From Opacimonas viscosa (GTDB lineage Bacteria; Pseudomonadota; Gammaproteobacteria; Enterobacterales; Alteromonadaceae), in assembly GCF_024199005.1 (NCBI RefSeq), contig NZ_JANATA010000018.1, positions 1-64,000 on the forward strand: a stretch of DNA of 64,000 nt. The letters run 5' to 3'. Under the pieces are notes generated by a model, which saw only the letters and a program-made list of their open reading frames with translations, did not search any database and was not told the origin of the DNA. Position numbers and translations under genes: made by a program. Shown here piece after piece: positions 48,681-58,369 of the stretch. Every line of letters begins with the position of its first letter. Position 1 is the stretch's first letter.

Positions 48681-51600
48681 CTACCTATGGGCGAGACGTT
48701 TTTGCTCTGCACGGACTATTTTTCGTTGACGAATACGACACAGTGTACCGATAAGTATAGGTGTATAAACCAAAGATAACATGACAGAAAAGCCTACTCC
48801 ACCAGCTAATACGACAGCAAGTGGAGGCCAAAATGATCCTGCGGTAAATAACAACAAGGGAATTAACCCTCCCACAGTGGTAAATGTTGTGGACAATATG
48901 TGACGACTACAGCTCATTGTTTCCGCAACTATCTCATCCGTATCACCTGACATGGCCTTAGGGTTAGCTTTAATGGCTGCAATCACGACTATGGAGCCAT
49001 TTATTGCCACTCCAATTAACCCCGCACAGCCTAACAAGGGGTTAAACCCGATTGGCAGTCCTGATAACCATAAGCTCAGCATCCCCAGACCAACAGACAA
49101 AATCGCCACGGAACCAATCACGATGGCAAACCGAACGCTTTGGAATGATAAAATCAAAGTGGTAATCATCATGACCAATAGCACCGGTGCATAAGTTCCT
49201 AACTGACCGAGTGCTTCATTTTGTTTATCGGCATCGCCAGCCATTTTTATCGAATAGCCGGGGGGTAATTGATAATCTTCGAGTGCAGCAGCAATTTGTT
49301 GCGCGACACTCACTGCAGGTACGCCCTGGAGTAAAAAACCTTGAATGCGATTTACCCGCTCACTGTTTTTTCGTGTAATCCCAGTCAAGGAAGGTACGAC
49401 TGAGAAATCACCTAAGGCAGACACTTGTAGAAATGGATTATTAATATCGTACTGAGTACTCGCCAAAGGTAAAGCCGCCAAGCTAGTTAAATCACTGCGA
49501 TCTGCATCTGAAATACGCACTCGGATGGGGACTTCTTCGGTCTGCTCAACGATAGAACCACCTACCACGCCGTTAAGTGCAAGCTGCAGCTGTAAAGACA
49601 GATCATTTAAGGATAAACCTGACAAACTTACTTGATCACGGGAGGTGTTCACTATGACTTCGGGCTCATTCAAAGAAATAGATGCAAACGATTGAGAAAT
49701 CCCAGGCGTCTGCGAAAAGATCAAACGCACATCGCGACCAATCTCTTCTAACACAACGAGGTCTGGTCCAAAAATATCAACTTCTACAGGTGCTGGAATA
49801 GGAGGACCTTGACCAAATGCTTTCACCACAATTTTTGCTTGTGGAAATGCGGCTTGTATATCAAATTGCAAACGGTCAATAAGCTGAGCGGCGCGGTTCA
49901 TCGTATCTACTTTTATAACGCCATTAGCATATTCTGGTGAATTATCACGATTCATCACTTGGTTATAGTAGACCGTTGGAATAGAGCTACCGATCAACCA
50001 ATGTACCTGCTCAACCCCTTCATAGGATTTAATTTTTTGATGAATTTGTTTGGTCAACGCATAAGTGCTTTCGATGTTTGCTCCAACCGGTAGATTTACC
50101 TCTATCGCAAATTGGTCGCGATCAGCCGATGGGAAGAATACATTCGCTAGATTACCGGCTAAGATAAACCCCATAATGCAAATCACAATGATTATAGGTA
50201 AAATTTGTAAGGGTTTCGTCAGCCCTTTTTTCAACAGCATTTGGAACGCATTGGATATTTGTGGACGCTGTAAACCTTGGACATACCATGGGGTATTTTC
50301 CGCATGAGATTTCGGTAGGAACCGTGCAGCAAGCGCGGCTATGATGGATAAGGAAATCCAAAAAGAACCGAACAAAGCCATCACAACACTGATCGCAATC
50401 GACCCAATAAAATCACCAATATTCCCATTTAATAAGAAAATCGGCATAAAGCCCAAGATCGTTGTCAGTGTTGAAGCAAACAAAGGAACAAATAAATGAT
50501 TGACACTTTTTACCAAAGCACCTACCCGACTCATTCCCGGTAATAATAAGTTTTGTCTAATCTCGTCAGTCATCACGATGGCGTTATCAATCAACAAACC
50601 TATCGCAATGATGATCCCAAATATCGACATTTGGTGGATGGACTCACCAAAGAAACCGAGTGAAAAAACGGCAAAAAAAGCACATAACGGCAGAGATAAA
50701 CCGACTATCCAAGATGCTTTGTACCCCATAAACAGCAGAATAACTAACATGACAACGACACAACCTAGCAGTAAATTACCACTGAGTTCACTGAGTCGCT
50801 CTTCGGTATAACGGTTTTGCTCAAATACTATATCAACATTCACGGATGCACCGTACATTTGCTCAAATGTTGCAGCTTGCGCTTTTATTTGCTCAGTCCA
50901 TTGGTCCACGCGCACCGATGTTTGCATTCGAGCAGCGACAAAAATAACGTCTTGTTCTTCTAACAAGGCATATGTTTGACGTGGGCTTTGGTAGCCCCGA
51001 GTAACTGCAGCAACATCTGCAACACGCAAATAATCCCCGTTAACCTCCAGCAAAGGAATGTTGTTGATGACATCTAGGCTGGATAATTCTTGGGCGACTT
51101 GGACACGTAAGTTGAGATTATCGGTATACACTATACCTGCGGGTAATTTGGGATCAGCACCGGATATCGCAGCACTTATATCCATAGGTGTGAGGCCTAC
51201 AACCGCCAATTTATTAGGATCAATACTGACCGTGATCTCTTCTACAGGTGCACCATAAATATTGACTACTTCAGTACCCGAGACATTGCGCAAGTTATCC
51301 GCAAACTCTTGGGCAAAACGTGAAACCATATTCACAGAAGATGTATCAGGATATTTCGCACTCAACGCATACTGAACCGTATATGCTGTAGCACCTCGAT
51401 TATCCTCCATAATAGGATCCATAGCACCCTCTGGAAAACGCTCTGCGGCATCATCTAATCGGTCTCGAATTTTCCCAAATATTTGTTGATTGGTGCGATT
51501 ATCGACCCAATCTTGTAATTCGATGGTCAATAATGAGAAACCTGCTTTAGAAGTTGATTCAACCTTTTTAATTTCATACAGCTCACGTAACTCGTCTTCT

Positions 51601-51821
51601 AAAACATCGGAAACCAATGCTTCAACGCGTTCTGCAGACGCCCCTGGGAAGAAAGTCAGCACTAAGGTATAGCGCAAATCAATGCGCGGATCCTCTAACC
51701 TGGGTAAATTATTAATCGCTGAAAGCCCTGCCACCATAACAATAATTATCGCCAATGAAAGTAAGTGCCCACTTCTGACAAACATTGTATACCATGGGTA
51801 TTTTTTATCCGTATTAGACAT
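48681..51821 (-). CDS. RND efflux transporter permease (AcrB family)
   Basis: A 1046-residue inner-membrane pump with the RND layout: a first helix (about 18-36), a large periplasmic loop, helices 2-7, a second loop and helices 8-12. Substrates are probably drugs or other amphiphiles. In the helix-4 motif GLLIDNAIVM only the first proton-relay acid is kept (Asp412, then Asn413). At the position of AcrB Lys940 there is Asn941 (GVAINGSIVV). It is coupled to the adaptor gene 14 bp upstream; no outer-membrane channel gene is nearby, so TolC is probably shared. Confidence 0.93.
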   Translation of the reverse strand: MSNTDKKYPWYTMFVRSGHLLSLAIIIVMVAGLSAINNLPRLEDPRIDLRYTLVLTFFPGASAERVEALVSDVLEDELRELYEIKKVESTSKAGFSLLTIELQDWVDNRTNQQIFGKIRDRLDDAAERFPEGAMDPIMEDNRGATAYTVQYALSAKYPDTSSVNMVSRFAQEFADNLRNVSGTEVVNIYGAPVEEITVSIDPNKLAVVGLTPMDISAAISGADPKLPAGIVYTDNLNLRVQVAQELSSLDVINNIPLLEVNGDYLRVADVAAVTRGYQSPRQTYALLEEQDVIFVAARMQTSVRVDQWTEQIKAQAATFEQMYGASVNVDIVFEQNRYTEERLSELSGNLLLGCVVVMLVILLFMGYKASWIVGLSLPLCAFFAVFSLGFFGESIHQMSIFGIIIAIGLLIDNAIVMTDEIRQNLLLPGMSRVGALVKSVNHLFVPLFASTLTTILGFMPIFLLNGNIGDFIGSIAISVVMALFGSFWISLSIIAALAARFLPKSHAENTPWYVQGLQRPQISNAFQMLLKKGLTKPLQILPIIIVICIMGFILAGNLANVFFPSADRDQFAIEVNLPVGANIESTYALTKQIHQKIKSYEGVEQVHWLIGSSIPTVYYNQVMNRDNSPEYANGVIKVDTMNRAAQLIDRLQFDIQAAFPQAKIVVKAFGQGPPIPAPVEVDIFGPDLVVLEEIGRDVRLIFSQTPGISQSFASISLNEPEVIVNTSRDQVSLSGLSLNDLSLQLQLALNGVVGGSIVEQTEEVPIRVRISDADRSDLTSLAALPLASTQYDINNPFLQVSALGDFSVVPSLTGITRKNSERVNRIQGFLLQGVPAVSVAQQIAAALEDYQLPPGYSIKMAGDADKQNEALGQLGTYAPVLLVMMITTLILSFQSVRFAIVIGSVAILSVGLGMLSLWLSGLPIGFNPLLGCAGLIGVAINGSIVVIAAIKANPKAMSGDTDEIVAETMSCSRHILSTTFTTVGGLIPLLLFTAGSFWPPLAVVLAGGVGFSVMLSLVYTPILIGTLCRIRQRKIVRAEQKRLAHR

Positions 51822-51835
51822 CTAAAATCTCCCTT

Positions 51836-52999
51836 TTATGGCAATTGTGAATACAGTGCTGCAGTCACTTTTTGTCCGGCAATAAAGCGATGTGTACCCG
51901 CCAAGACAACCAGCTCATTGGTTTGTAGCGCACCGGTGATATATGCCATATCGCCATCGGTATAAATAACTTCTACGGTACGACTTTCTAATAATGTCTC
52001 GCCGGTGTTTTGGGCAACCAACACCGTCCACATTCCCCGAATACCATTGGCCAAAGCTGAGACTGGAACCCACGCACCGGTTTGTGCCACGGTAACGGTC
52101 AGGTTTGCTCTCACCAAATCCCCCACCAAGACATTAGCATTAGCGGGTAAAGAGAAGAATGCATCCAATGTACGAGTCCGGAGATTGCGCTGGCTACCTA
52201 AAGCACTTAACTGCCCATTTAACGATATATTGCCAACACTCAAAGCCGTGAAATCGCCTTGATTTAGGGTCGTTGCTACCTCTGGTGGAAGTGGAATACG
52301 GGCTTGTAATTCAGTATTCGATGCTATTTCAAAAATAGGTTGACCTACCCCAACGACAGCTCCAGGGTCGACCATACGTTTGATTATGTTGCCGTCAGTA
52401 CTGGCATAAATGGTTGATTTTTTGACTTCCAGACGCACAGTGTTTAACTGAGCGGTAATCTGTGTCAGACGTGCTTGGGCAATATTTAAATTTTCCGATA
52501 CTTCGTCCAAACGCTGTGCAGAATCCAATTTTCGCGAGACTAAATCCACCACGCGCTCTTTCGTATTTTTCGCTAGGCGTACTTCTGCTTCAACTAAACT
52601 TTGCGCGGCAGTTAATTCAGCTAATTGAGCTTCTAGGCGTTGTATATCCAGCTTAGCAAGTATTTGACCGGCACTGATTTGCGCACCATCTTCCACCAAT
52701 ATCTGCGCAACTTTTCCACCATTTTCAAAACCGATTAATGCTTGTTGATTAGACTCTACCTTACCTGTCGCGCGATAAGGTTTGGCATATTGTGTTTGGT
52801 AAGCAATAGGAACAACTAATACGGGCTGCTCAACCACCGGCGGAGCTTCTTGTTGAGCGATGCCACTGCCAGAAAACATCATTAAGACAACTAAGCCTAA
52901 AAGACCGACCAAAACTAAACCGAATAAAGTGGTTGGTGAACTTTTTGCAGCCGTCGCGCTGACTGTATTGGTCCTGTTTTGTGACGTAGTACCTGTCAT
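51836..52999 (-). CDS. RND efflux periplasmic adaptor (HlyD/MFP family)
   Basis: A 387-residue adaptor: a cytoplasmic N terminus, one membrane helix (about 23-45), a biotinyl-lipoyl-like domain (KVESNQQALIGFENGGKVAQILVEDG), a coiled-coil hairpin (about 110-185) and beta-barrel/membrane-proximal domains (AWVPVSALANGIRGMWTV). It links the permease to an outer-membrane channel. A good ribosome-binding site (AGGA) precedes the start. It is the first gene of the pump operon, under the divergent TetR operator at 53054. Confidence 0.92.
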   Translation of the reverse strand: MTGTTSQNRTNTVSATAAKSSPTTLFGLVLVGLLGLVVLMMFSGSGIAQQEAPPVVEQPVLVVPIAYQTQYAKPYRATGKVESNQQALIGFENGGKVAQILVEDGAQISAGQILAKLDIQRLEAQLAELTAAQSLVEAEVRLAKNTKERVVDLVSRKLDSAQRLDEVSENLNIAQARLTQITAQLNTVRLEVKKSTIYASTDGNIIKRMVDPGAVVGVGQPIFEIASNTELQARIPLPPEVATTLNQGDFTALSVGNISLNGQLSALGSQRNLRTRTLDAFFSLPANANVLVGDLVRANLTVTVAQTGAWVPVSALANGIRGMWTVLVAQNTGETLLESRTVEVIYTDGDMAYITGALQTNELVVLAGTHRFIAGQKVTAALYSQLP

Positions 53000-53053
53000 A
53001 TGTTTTCCTAAAAAAGAAGATGAACAATTAATGAACTAATGCTAATATGGAAT

Positions 53054-53070
53054 TACTAGACTGTCCAGTA
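53054..53070. promoter_or_regulatory. Palindromic operator for the divergent TetR regulator
   Basis: A 17-bp near-perfect palindrome TACTAGACTGTCCAGTA (consensus TACTnGACnGTCnAGTA, mismatching only at two symmetric positions around the centre) lies in the 124-bp gap between the adaptor gene and the tetR gene. Size, symmetry and position are those of a TetR-family operator controlling both directions. Confidence 0.7.
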
Positions 53071-53123
53071 TGATTATTAAATAAGCAGTATTAATTCGTT
53101 GTATATTTATTGGAGGCGACCTA

Positions 53124-53819
53124 ATGCCAGCACAACTTAGCTCAGATAAAAATACAACGGTTAAAAATACTGATGCACATATTATAACTAGCGAACCCCA
53201 CGCTTGTGCTGGTCGGCCGAAAAACCTACAAAAAAGACAACAAGTACTGCAACAGGCTTCATTATTGTTTTTACGCCAAGGTTTTACGAATACTTCTATG
53301 GACCAAGTAGCGAAAGCATCTGACGTATCAAAACAAACCGTATATTCACATTTCAAAAATAAAGCCGTTTTATTCCAAGCGGTGATCAACGAAAAATGCA
53401 CTCAATACCAACTCAACGATCAAACATTGCTAGAGTCCCCATGTAGTCTAGATGAAAAATTGACGCAAATCGCAGAACATTTTATTGCTTTGATACATGA
53501 CGAATTAGTCGTTGCCATGTATAACGTTGTCATAGCCGAAGCGAAAACCCATCCAGAAGTCGCTGAAATGTTCTATCTGACAGGTCCACAACAGGCAATC
53601 GATTTTGTTTCCGACTGCATTAAACAGACCTATCCCAAATTAGATAGTGCAAAAATCCATGGATTGAGTGTCGATTTTTATAATTTACTGAAAAGCGATT
53701 TCCATATGAAAAGTCTCCTTGGCTTATCCACCCCAATGACCTTGTTAGAACAAAGAAGTTTTGCTGCTATATGTTGTAAAAAATTCCAAGCAATATTAAC
53801 GCTAGAGTTAGCAGAGTAA
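53124..53819 (+). CDS. TetR family transcriptional repressor of the RND pump
   Basis: A 231-residue regulator with a polar 30-residue N-terminal extension, then a TetR helix-turn-helix domain (about 37-90: ASLLFLRQGFTNTSMDQVA, VSKQTVYSHFKNK). The C-terminal ligand domain resembles the AefR-type TetR_C subfamily. GGAGG lies seven bases before the ATG. Divergent from the pump operon, with the palindrome at 53054 between them, it is probably its local repressor and autoregulated. Its inducer is unknown. Confidence 0.9.
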   Translation: MPAQLSSDKNTTVKNTDAHIITSEPHACAGRPKNLQKRQQVLQQASLLFLRQGFTNTSMDQVAKASDVSKQTVYSHFKNKAVLFQAVINEKCTQYQLNDQTLLESPCSLDEKLTQIAEHFIALIHDELVVAMYNVVIAEAKTHPEVAEMFYLTGPQQAIDFVSDCIKQTYPKLDSAKIHGLSVDFYNLLKSDFHMKSLLGLSTPMTLLEQRSFAAICCKKFQAILTLELAE

Positions 53820-53887
53820 ATTAGTCTTTAAACCATTTTTTTTGATATAATCAAAGTATTATTCCTGCGTAGAGATCTGCATTTCAT

Positions 53888-54910
53888 ATGACTGCCCAAT
53901 TTACTGGCCACCACATATTATCGGTCAATCAATTTAACCGAGACGCTATAGAAGAAGTATTTGCTGTTGCTAATCAAATGCAACCCTATGCTTTACGCCA
54001 AAAACGTACTGAAGTACTGCGCGGTGCTATTTTAGGTAACTTATTTTTCGAACCTAGTACGCGCACACGAGTGAGTTTTGGCACTGCTTTCAACTTACTC
54101 GGTGGTGAAGTTAGAGAAACCACCGGTATGAGCAATTCGGCATTGGCCAAGGGTGAATCATTATATGATACCGCTAGAGTACTTAGCGGCTATTCTGATA
54201 TTGTTGCTATGCGTCACCCAGATGCCGGCTCTGTAGCAGAATTTGCCTCAGGAAGTCGAGTTCCTGTGATTAATGGTGGTGACGGTGCCAATGAACATCC
54301 CACACAAGCTTTATTAGATCTCTTCACAATCGAAAAAGAATGTTTAGCGCATGGCCAAGCTATTGATGGTTTGCATATTGCGATGATTGGCGATCTTAAA
54401 TATGGTCGAACGGTGCATTCTCTAGCCAAGCTATTGAGTCTTTATAACAATATTCACTTTACTCTCGTCGCACCTACAGCATTAGCCATGCCACAAGCCA
54501 TATTGGATGTTATAGCCTCAGCTGGACATAAAATTACCATCACCGAACAGTTAGAAGGCAGTTTAGATGCCGATATTTGTTATCAAACTCGTGTCCAAGA
54601 AGAGCGCTTTGCGAACCAGGATGAAGCAGATAAATACCGTGGCAAATTTCGTTTGGATCAACAGATTTACACCAAACATTTTCAATCAAAAACCGTGATT
54701 ATGCATCCCCTCCCTCGAGATTCCCGTGCTGAAGCGAACGAGCTCGATAATGATTTAAACAGCCACCCTAACCTAGCTATTTTTCGACAAACTGATAATG
54801 GTGTTTTAGTCAGAATGGCCTTGTTTGCACTGACCTTGGGTGTTTCAAATATTCTCCACAAACATGAACAACCGGTGTTGTGGCACACTAATAAAAATAT
54901 TGAAGAGTAA
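53888..54910 (+). CDS. pyrB: Aspartate carbamoyltransferase catalytic subunit
   Basis: A 340-residue enzyme making N-carbamoylaspartate, second step of pyrimidine synthesis. Motifs: [11 protein letters not shown] (carbamoyl-phosphate binding), [19 protein letters not shown] (the 80s loop), [11 protein letters not shown] and [10 protein letters not shown]. It is longer than E. coli PyrB (311) and no pyrI regulatory gene follows, so allosteric control of the E. coli kind is not expected. A TATAAT-like -10 lies at 53846-53851. It precedes hemL by 8 bp. Confidence 0.95.
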   Translation: MTAQFTGHHILSVNQFNRDAIEEVFAVANQMQPYALRQKRTEVLRGAILGNLFFEPSTRTRVSFGTAFNLLGGEVRETTGMSNSALAKGESLYDTARVLSGYSDIVAMRHPDAGSVAEFASGSRVPVINGGDGANEHPTQALLDLFTIEKECLAHGQAIDGLHIAMIGDLKYGRTVHSLAKLLSLYNNIHFTLVAPTALAMPQAILDVIASAGHKITITEQLEGSLDADICYQTRVQEERFANQDEADKYRGKFRLDQQIYTKHFQSKTVIMHPLPRDSRAEANELDNDLNSHPNLAIFRQTDNGVLVRMALFALTLGVSNILHKHEQPVLWHTNKNIEE

Positions 54911-54918
54911 AAGATAGT

Positions 54919-56211
54919 ATGACTAAATCAGAAGAATTATTCGCTCGCGCACAAAAAACGATTCCCGGTGGCGTGAACTCTCCCGTCAGAGCTTTTAAAG
55001 CAGTTGGTGGTACACCTCGCTTTATCACAAAAGCTGACGGCCCCTATATTTGGGATGCCGATGGTCATCGCTATATTGATTATATTCAATCTTGGGGCCC
55101 AATGGTCCTAGGCCACAACAACGAAAAAATTCGCAATGCTGTGATCACAGCTAGCTATGAAGGATTAAGTTTTGGTGCACCTACTGAAGCCGAAATCCAC
55201 ATGGCCGAAAAAGTCAGCCAACTGGTACCCTCTATGGAAATGGTTAGAATGGTCAACTCAGGTACCGAGGCGACCATGTCAGCTATACGTCTGGCCCGTG
55301 GCTACACCAGTCGCAATAAAATTTTAAAATTTGAAGGTTGCTATCACGGGCATGCTGACTCGCTTTTAGTAAAAGCCGGTTCTGGCGCATTAACCTTGGG
55401 CGTACCGTCATCTCCTGGGGTACCTGATGACTTTGCTAAACACACGATAACCGTAGAATTCAACAACCTAGAAAGTGTTAAACAAGCATTTGCTGAATGC
55501 CCTGATGATATCTCTTGTATTATTGTGGAGCCTGTAGCGGGGAACATGAATTGTATTCCTCCTGTAGAAGGCTTCCTTGAAGGGTTGCGCGAGGTATGTG
55601 ATGAGTATGGTGCCGTTCTGATCTTTGATGAGGTGATGACAGGCTTCCGTGTTTCCCGTGGTGGCGCACAAGAACGTTTTGGTGTGACACCTGACTTGAC
55701 TTGTTTAGGGAAAGTTATCGGTGGTGGTATGCCTGTCGGTTGTTTTGGTGGGAAGGCGAAAATCATTACCCATATCGCTCCAACTGGCCCGATCTACCAA
55801 GCAGGTACGCTTTCTGGTAATCCAGTGGCCATGGCAGCAGGTTTGGCTGCACTGAATCAACTTGAAGAACCTGACTTATATACTAGTATCTTTAGTAACA
55901 CCCAAGCGCTTGCTGAGGGACTTACTAAACTTGCACATAAACACGGTATACCAATGACCTACAATGTCGCAGGCTCTATGTTCGGTATCTTCTTTACTGA
56001 GGCCGAAAAAGTGACTAATTACCAACAAGCGATTTCGTGTAATAACGAGCAATTTAAAGCGTTTTATCATGGCATGTTAGAAGCCGGTGTCTACCTTGCG
56101 CCAGCAATCTTTGAAGCGGGCTTTGTTTCCAAGGCTCATACCGCTGAGATTATTGATGCAACGCTAGCTGCTGCAGATAAAGTCTTCGCAGATGTTGCGC
56201 ATTTAAGCTAA
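54919..56211 (+). CDS. hemL: Glutamate-1-semialdehyde 2,1-aminomutase
   Basis: A 430-residue PLP enzyme forming 5-aminolevulinate for haem and other tetrapyrroles. Motifs: [12 protein letters not shown] at the N terminus, [30 protein letters not shown] and the PLP Lys in [13 protein letters not shown]. Length is normal (about 427). It closely follows pyrB and ends in an intrinsic terminator at 56218. Confidence 0.97.
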   Translation: MTKSEELFARAQKTIPGGVNSPVRAFKAVGGTPRFITKADGPYIWDADGHRYIDYIQSWGPMVLGHNNEKIRNAVITASYEGLSFGAPTEAEIHMAEKVSQLVPSMEMVRMVNSGTEATMSAIRLARGYTSRNKILKFEGCYHGHADSLLVKAGSGALTLGVPSSPGVPDDFAKHTITVEFNNLESVKQAFAECPDDISCIIVEPVAGNMNCIPPVEGFLEGLREVCDEYGAVLIFDEVMTGFRVSRGGAQERFGVTPDLTCLGKVIGGGMPVGCFGGKAKIITHIAPTGPIYQAGTLSGNPVAMAAGLAALNQLEEPDLYTSIFSNTQALAEGLTKLAHKHGIPMTYNVAGSMFGIFFTEAEKVTNYQQAISCNNEQFKAFYHGMLEAGVYLAPAIFEAGFVSKAHTAEIIDATLAAADKVFADVAHLS

Positions 56212-56217
56212 CAATGG

Positions 56218-56249
56218 ACTGAGAATACAACCTCTCGGTGCATTTTTTT
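56218..56249 (+). terminator. Terminator after hemL
   Basis: A 7-bp stem ACTGAGA/TCTCGGT (56218-56224, 56233-56239, one G-T pair, 8-nt loop) followed by GCA and seven T (56243-56249). It begins 6 bp after the hemL stop and ends just before the cyclase start, so the cyclase depends on read-through or an unseen promoter. Confidence 0.72.
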
Positions 56250-56265
56250 GTACTGGAGTGTTGTA

Positions 56266-57363
56266 TTGTTCACCCAATCATTTGCTGTCCCTTTTTGGGT
56301 TATTGCCCTTTTTTCCCTGATTTTTTTAGTCAAATCGGGGCTTATGCTATTTTGGTTTATCAAGCAGAAAACACTGTCTGCCGAGCTAGGTAGCTATTCC
56401 TCTACACAAGCTCGCACTGATACAGCAAAGCCTTACCATCCAACAACTTTATCGACACAAGAAGCGCTAGAGGCAAAAGCGCTTGAAGCGATGGATCTTC
56501 ATGACACTTTTCGCAAGTTTATTCCGACCCAATTCATCGAGCATCTAACAGAGCATGATGAAAGAGAGTTACGCTTGGGCAAAGCTGATGAAGAAGACAT
56601 CGCAGTGATGTTTTTAGATATTCGAAAATTCAGTGAATTATCTCAACAACTTACCCCACAGCAAACGCTTAATTTTTTAAATGCTTTTTTTATGCGTATG
56701 AATGCCCCCATTCACGCCAATTATGGTTTTGTAGACAAATTCATTGGTGACGCTATTCTCGCTTTATTTGACCACCCGAAAGGCACACCTGAAATAAAAG
56801 TATGCGACGCTTTGAATGCTGCTATTGGTCTCAGACAAGCACTGGATCTTTATAATTCACATAGACAAAAGTCTGGCTATGCCAGTATCAATATCGGTAT
56901 AGGGGTCCATTTTGGGCCAGTTATTATAGGCACAGTGGGCTCAGATGATCGGATGGATACAACCGTGTTAGGACAAACAGTGAATACTGCAAACTATCTA
57001 GAATATTTAGCCAAACATTTCCAAAGCGATATTATAATTTCTGAGGCAATGGTACAGAACTTACCTACCGACCATTCTTATCTTTTACGTAAAATTTCAT
57101 ATGTAGAGGTAAAAGGAGAATCACAACCCCATGTTATCTATGAGGTGTTAAATCACCTACCAAAGGCAATACAAGAAGATAAACTAGCATTACAAGATGA
57201 TATCAACCGGTGTATAGCGCTGGCAGAGACACATGAATACCACAAGTTGATCAGTCTTGCTGCAAATCTACAGGCAATCCATCCAAGAGAAGTCGTATTT
57301 AAGCGTTTTTATCAAACCGCAGAACAGCGCCTAAATCCAACTTCTACAGATGTCACAGAATGA
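56266..57363 (+). CDS. Membrane-anchored class III adenylate/guanylate cyclase-like protein
   Basis: About 366 residues: one N-terminal membrane helix (about 5-28), a linker, then a class III cyclase domain (about 105-290). The two metal Asp are present (Asp118 in FLDIRKFS, Asp162 in KFIGDAI), and so is the Asn of VNTANYLE (Asn240). The transition-state Arg expected four residues later is Tyr244. Activity and nucleotide specificity are therefore uncertain. No ATG fits; the TTG at 56266 has GGAG seven bases upstream, and a TTG at 56248 lies inside the hemL terminator. It converges on the peroxidase gene. Confidence 0.82.
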   Translation: MFTQSFAVPFWVIALFSLIFLVKSGLMLFWFIKQKTLSAELGSYSSTQARTDTAKPYHPTTLSTQEALEAKALEAMDLHDTFRKFIPTQFIEHLTEHDERELRLGKADEEDIAVMFLDIRKFSELSQQLTPQQTLNFLNAFFMRMNAPIHANYGFVDKFIGDAILALFDHPKGTPEIKVCDALNAAIGLRQALDLYNSHRQKSGYASINIGIGVHFGPVIIGTVGSDDRMDTTVLGQTVNTANYLEYLAKHFQSDIIISEAMVQNLPTDHSYLLRKISYVEVKGESQPHVIYEVLNHLPKAIQEDKLALQDDINRCIALAETHEYHKLISLAANLQAIHPREVVFKRFYQTAEQRLNPTSTDVTE

Positions 57364-57368
57364 AATGA

Positions 57369-58292
57369 TTAATCTTGGGCTCTTTTACGAATAAACTCAA
57401 TTGAAGGGGCAAAATAAGCTCCTCCTGATTCTGCGTTGGTATAATCTAACCACGCATCGTATTCACCGTCTGGACCGCCAAAAATCATAGAATGCAACAT
57501 CGACTTAAATGGTTTTGTGGATGCACTACACGTGACTTGAAATAAGCCTTGTACTTGGATATTTGCATATGGCATGGACTGCCTGACAATCTGGTTATGA
57601 TTGTCATGAAAACCATCATCAGCATTGCGGGTGCGAATATAATGGGAACTGGCATTCGCTTCCGCACTGGGTAGATTGTGTTCTTTGGTACGTCCCATAA
57701 TTTGCTCTTGGTGACGTTCAGATAACAAAGACCAGCGACGTAAATCATGCCGATATTTTTGAGTATGGATATAACTACCACCGACAAAATCTGGGTCAGC
57801 ATCACCAATCACCGCCGCGGCCAACTTCTCAGGACCACGAGGGTTATCATCTGTTTCCACGAAACCATTTAAATCTCGCCCATCCAGATAACGAAAACCT
57901 TTAAGATCTTCAATTAACTCGACATGCAAGCGCAATAATTCATGCACTTCTGTAGCGATGGCGTGAACGATGTCTAGACGATCTGCACGGATTTGAATAA
58001 ACAAATCGGAAGTCTGCGAGGGTGCGCAACGATCCCCTGCTTGCATATCGGGAAAAGGACTTAACTCTAAAGGTCTAAGACCAGGGTAAATTTCTGAAAA
58101 GTAGTCAGAACCGATCGCGATGACACCACATACCATCGCTTCATAGTGCTCATCATCAAAGTAAGCAAAAATATCAAGCACCCTAGCTAATTTAGCTCTA
58201 AGTGCCTGACTATCATCGTCCAACACGTTATACATTAAGTATTGGGCATGTAAATTTGGTTCTGCGCAAATGCCTTTTTGTGGTTGCGACAT
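57369..58292 (-). CDS. Dyp-type peroxidase (YfeX-like) with altered GXXDG motif
   Basis: A 307-residue Dyp-type haem peroxidase. Residues 88-240 follow YfeX closely: RCAPSQTSDLFIQIRADR, EDLKGFRYLDGRDLNGF, GGSYIHTQKYRHDL, the likely proximal haem His217 (SSHYIR) and distal Arg237 (VRQSMPY), ending in FFAPS-like YFAPSIEFI. The catalytic motif, normally GFVDGTENP, reads GFVETDDNP (143-151), so the compound-I Asp is Glu146. There is no signal peptide; a cytosolic location is likely. The gene is 5 bp from the converging cyclase and 77 bp after ggt. Confidence 0.85.
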   Translation of the reverse strand: MSQPQKGICAEPNLHAQYLMYNVLDDDSQALRAKLARVLDIFAYFDDEHYEAMVCGVIAIGSDYFSEIYPGLRPLELSPFPDMQAGDRCAPSQTSDLFIQIRADRLDIVHAIATEVHELLRLHVELIEDLKGFRYLDGRDLNGFVETDDNPRGPEKLAAAVIGDADPDFVGGSYIHTQKYRHDLRRWSLLSERHQEQIMGRTKEHNLPSAEANASSHYIRTRNADDGFHDNHNQIVRQSMPYANIQVQGLFQVTCSASTKPFKSMLHSMIFGGPDGEYDAWLDYTNAESGGAYFAPSIEFIRKRAQD

Positions 58293-58369
58293 GATCAGTG
58301 ATTTCCTAAACCTATCGTTTTAATAGGAGCTTCATTTTTATTATGACGTGATTATAGCAAATATTCATT

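Noticed and set aside
55344-55766. A 140-codon open frame antisense to hemL
   Set aside because: It is Pro/Thr-rich, lies wholly inside conserved hemL sequence, and has no start signal.
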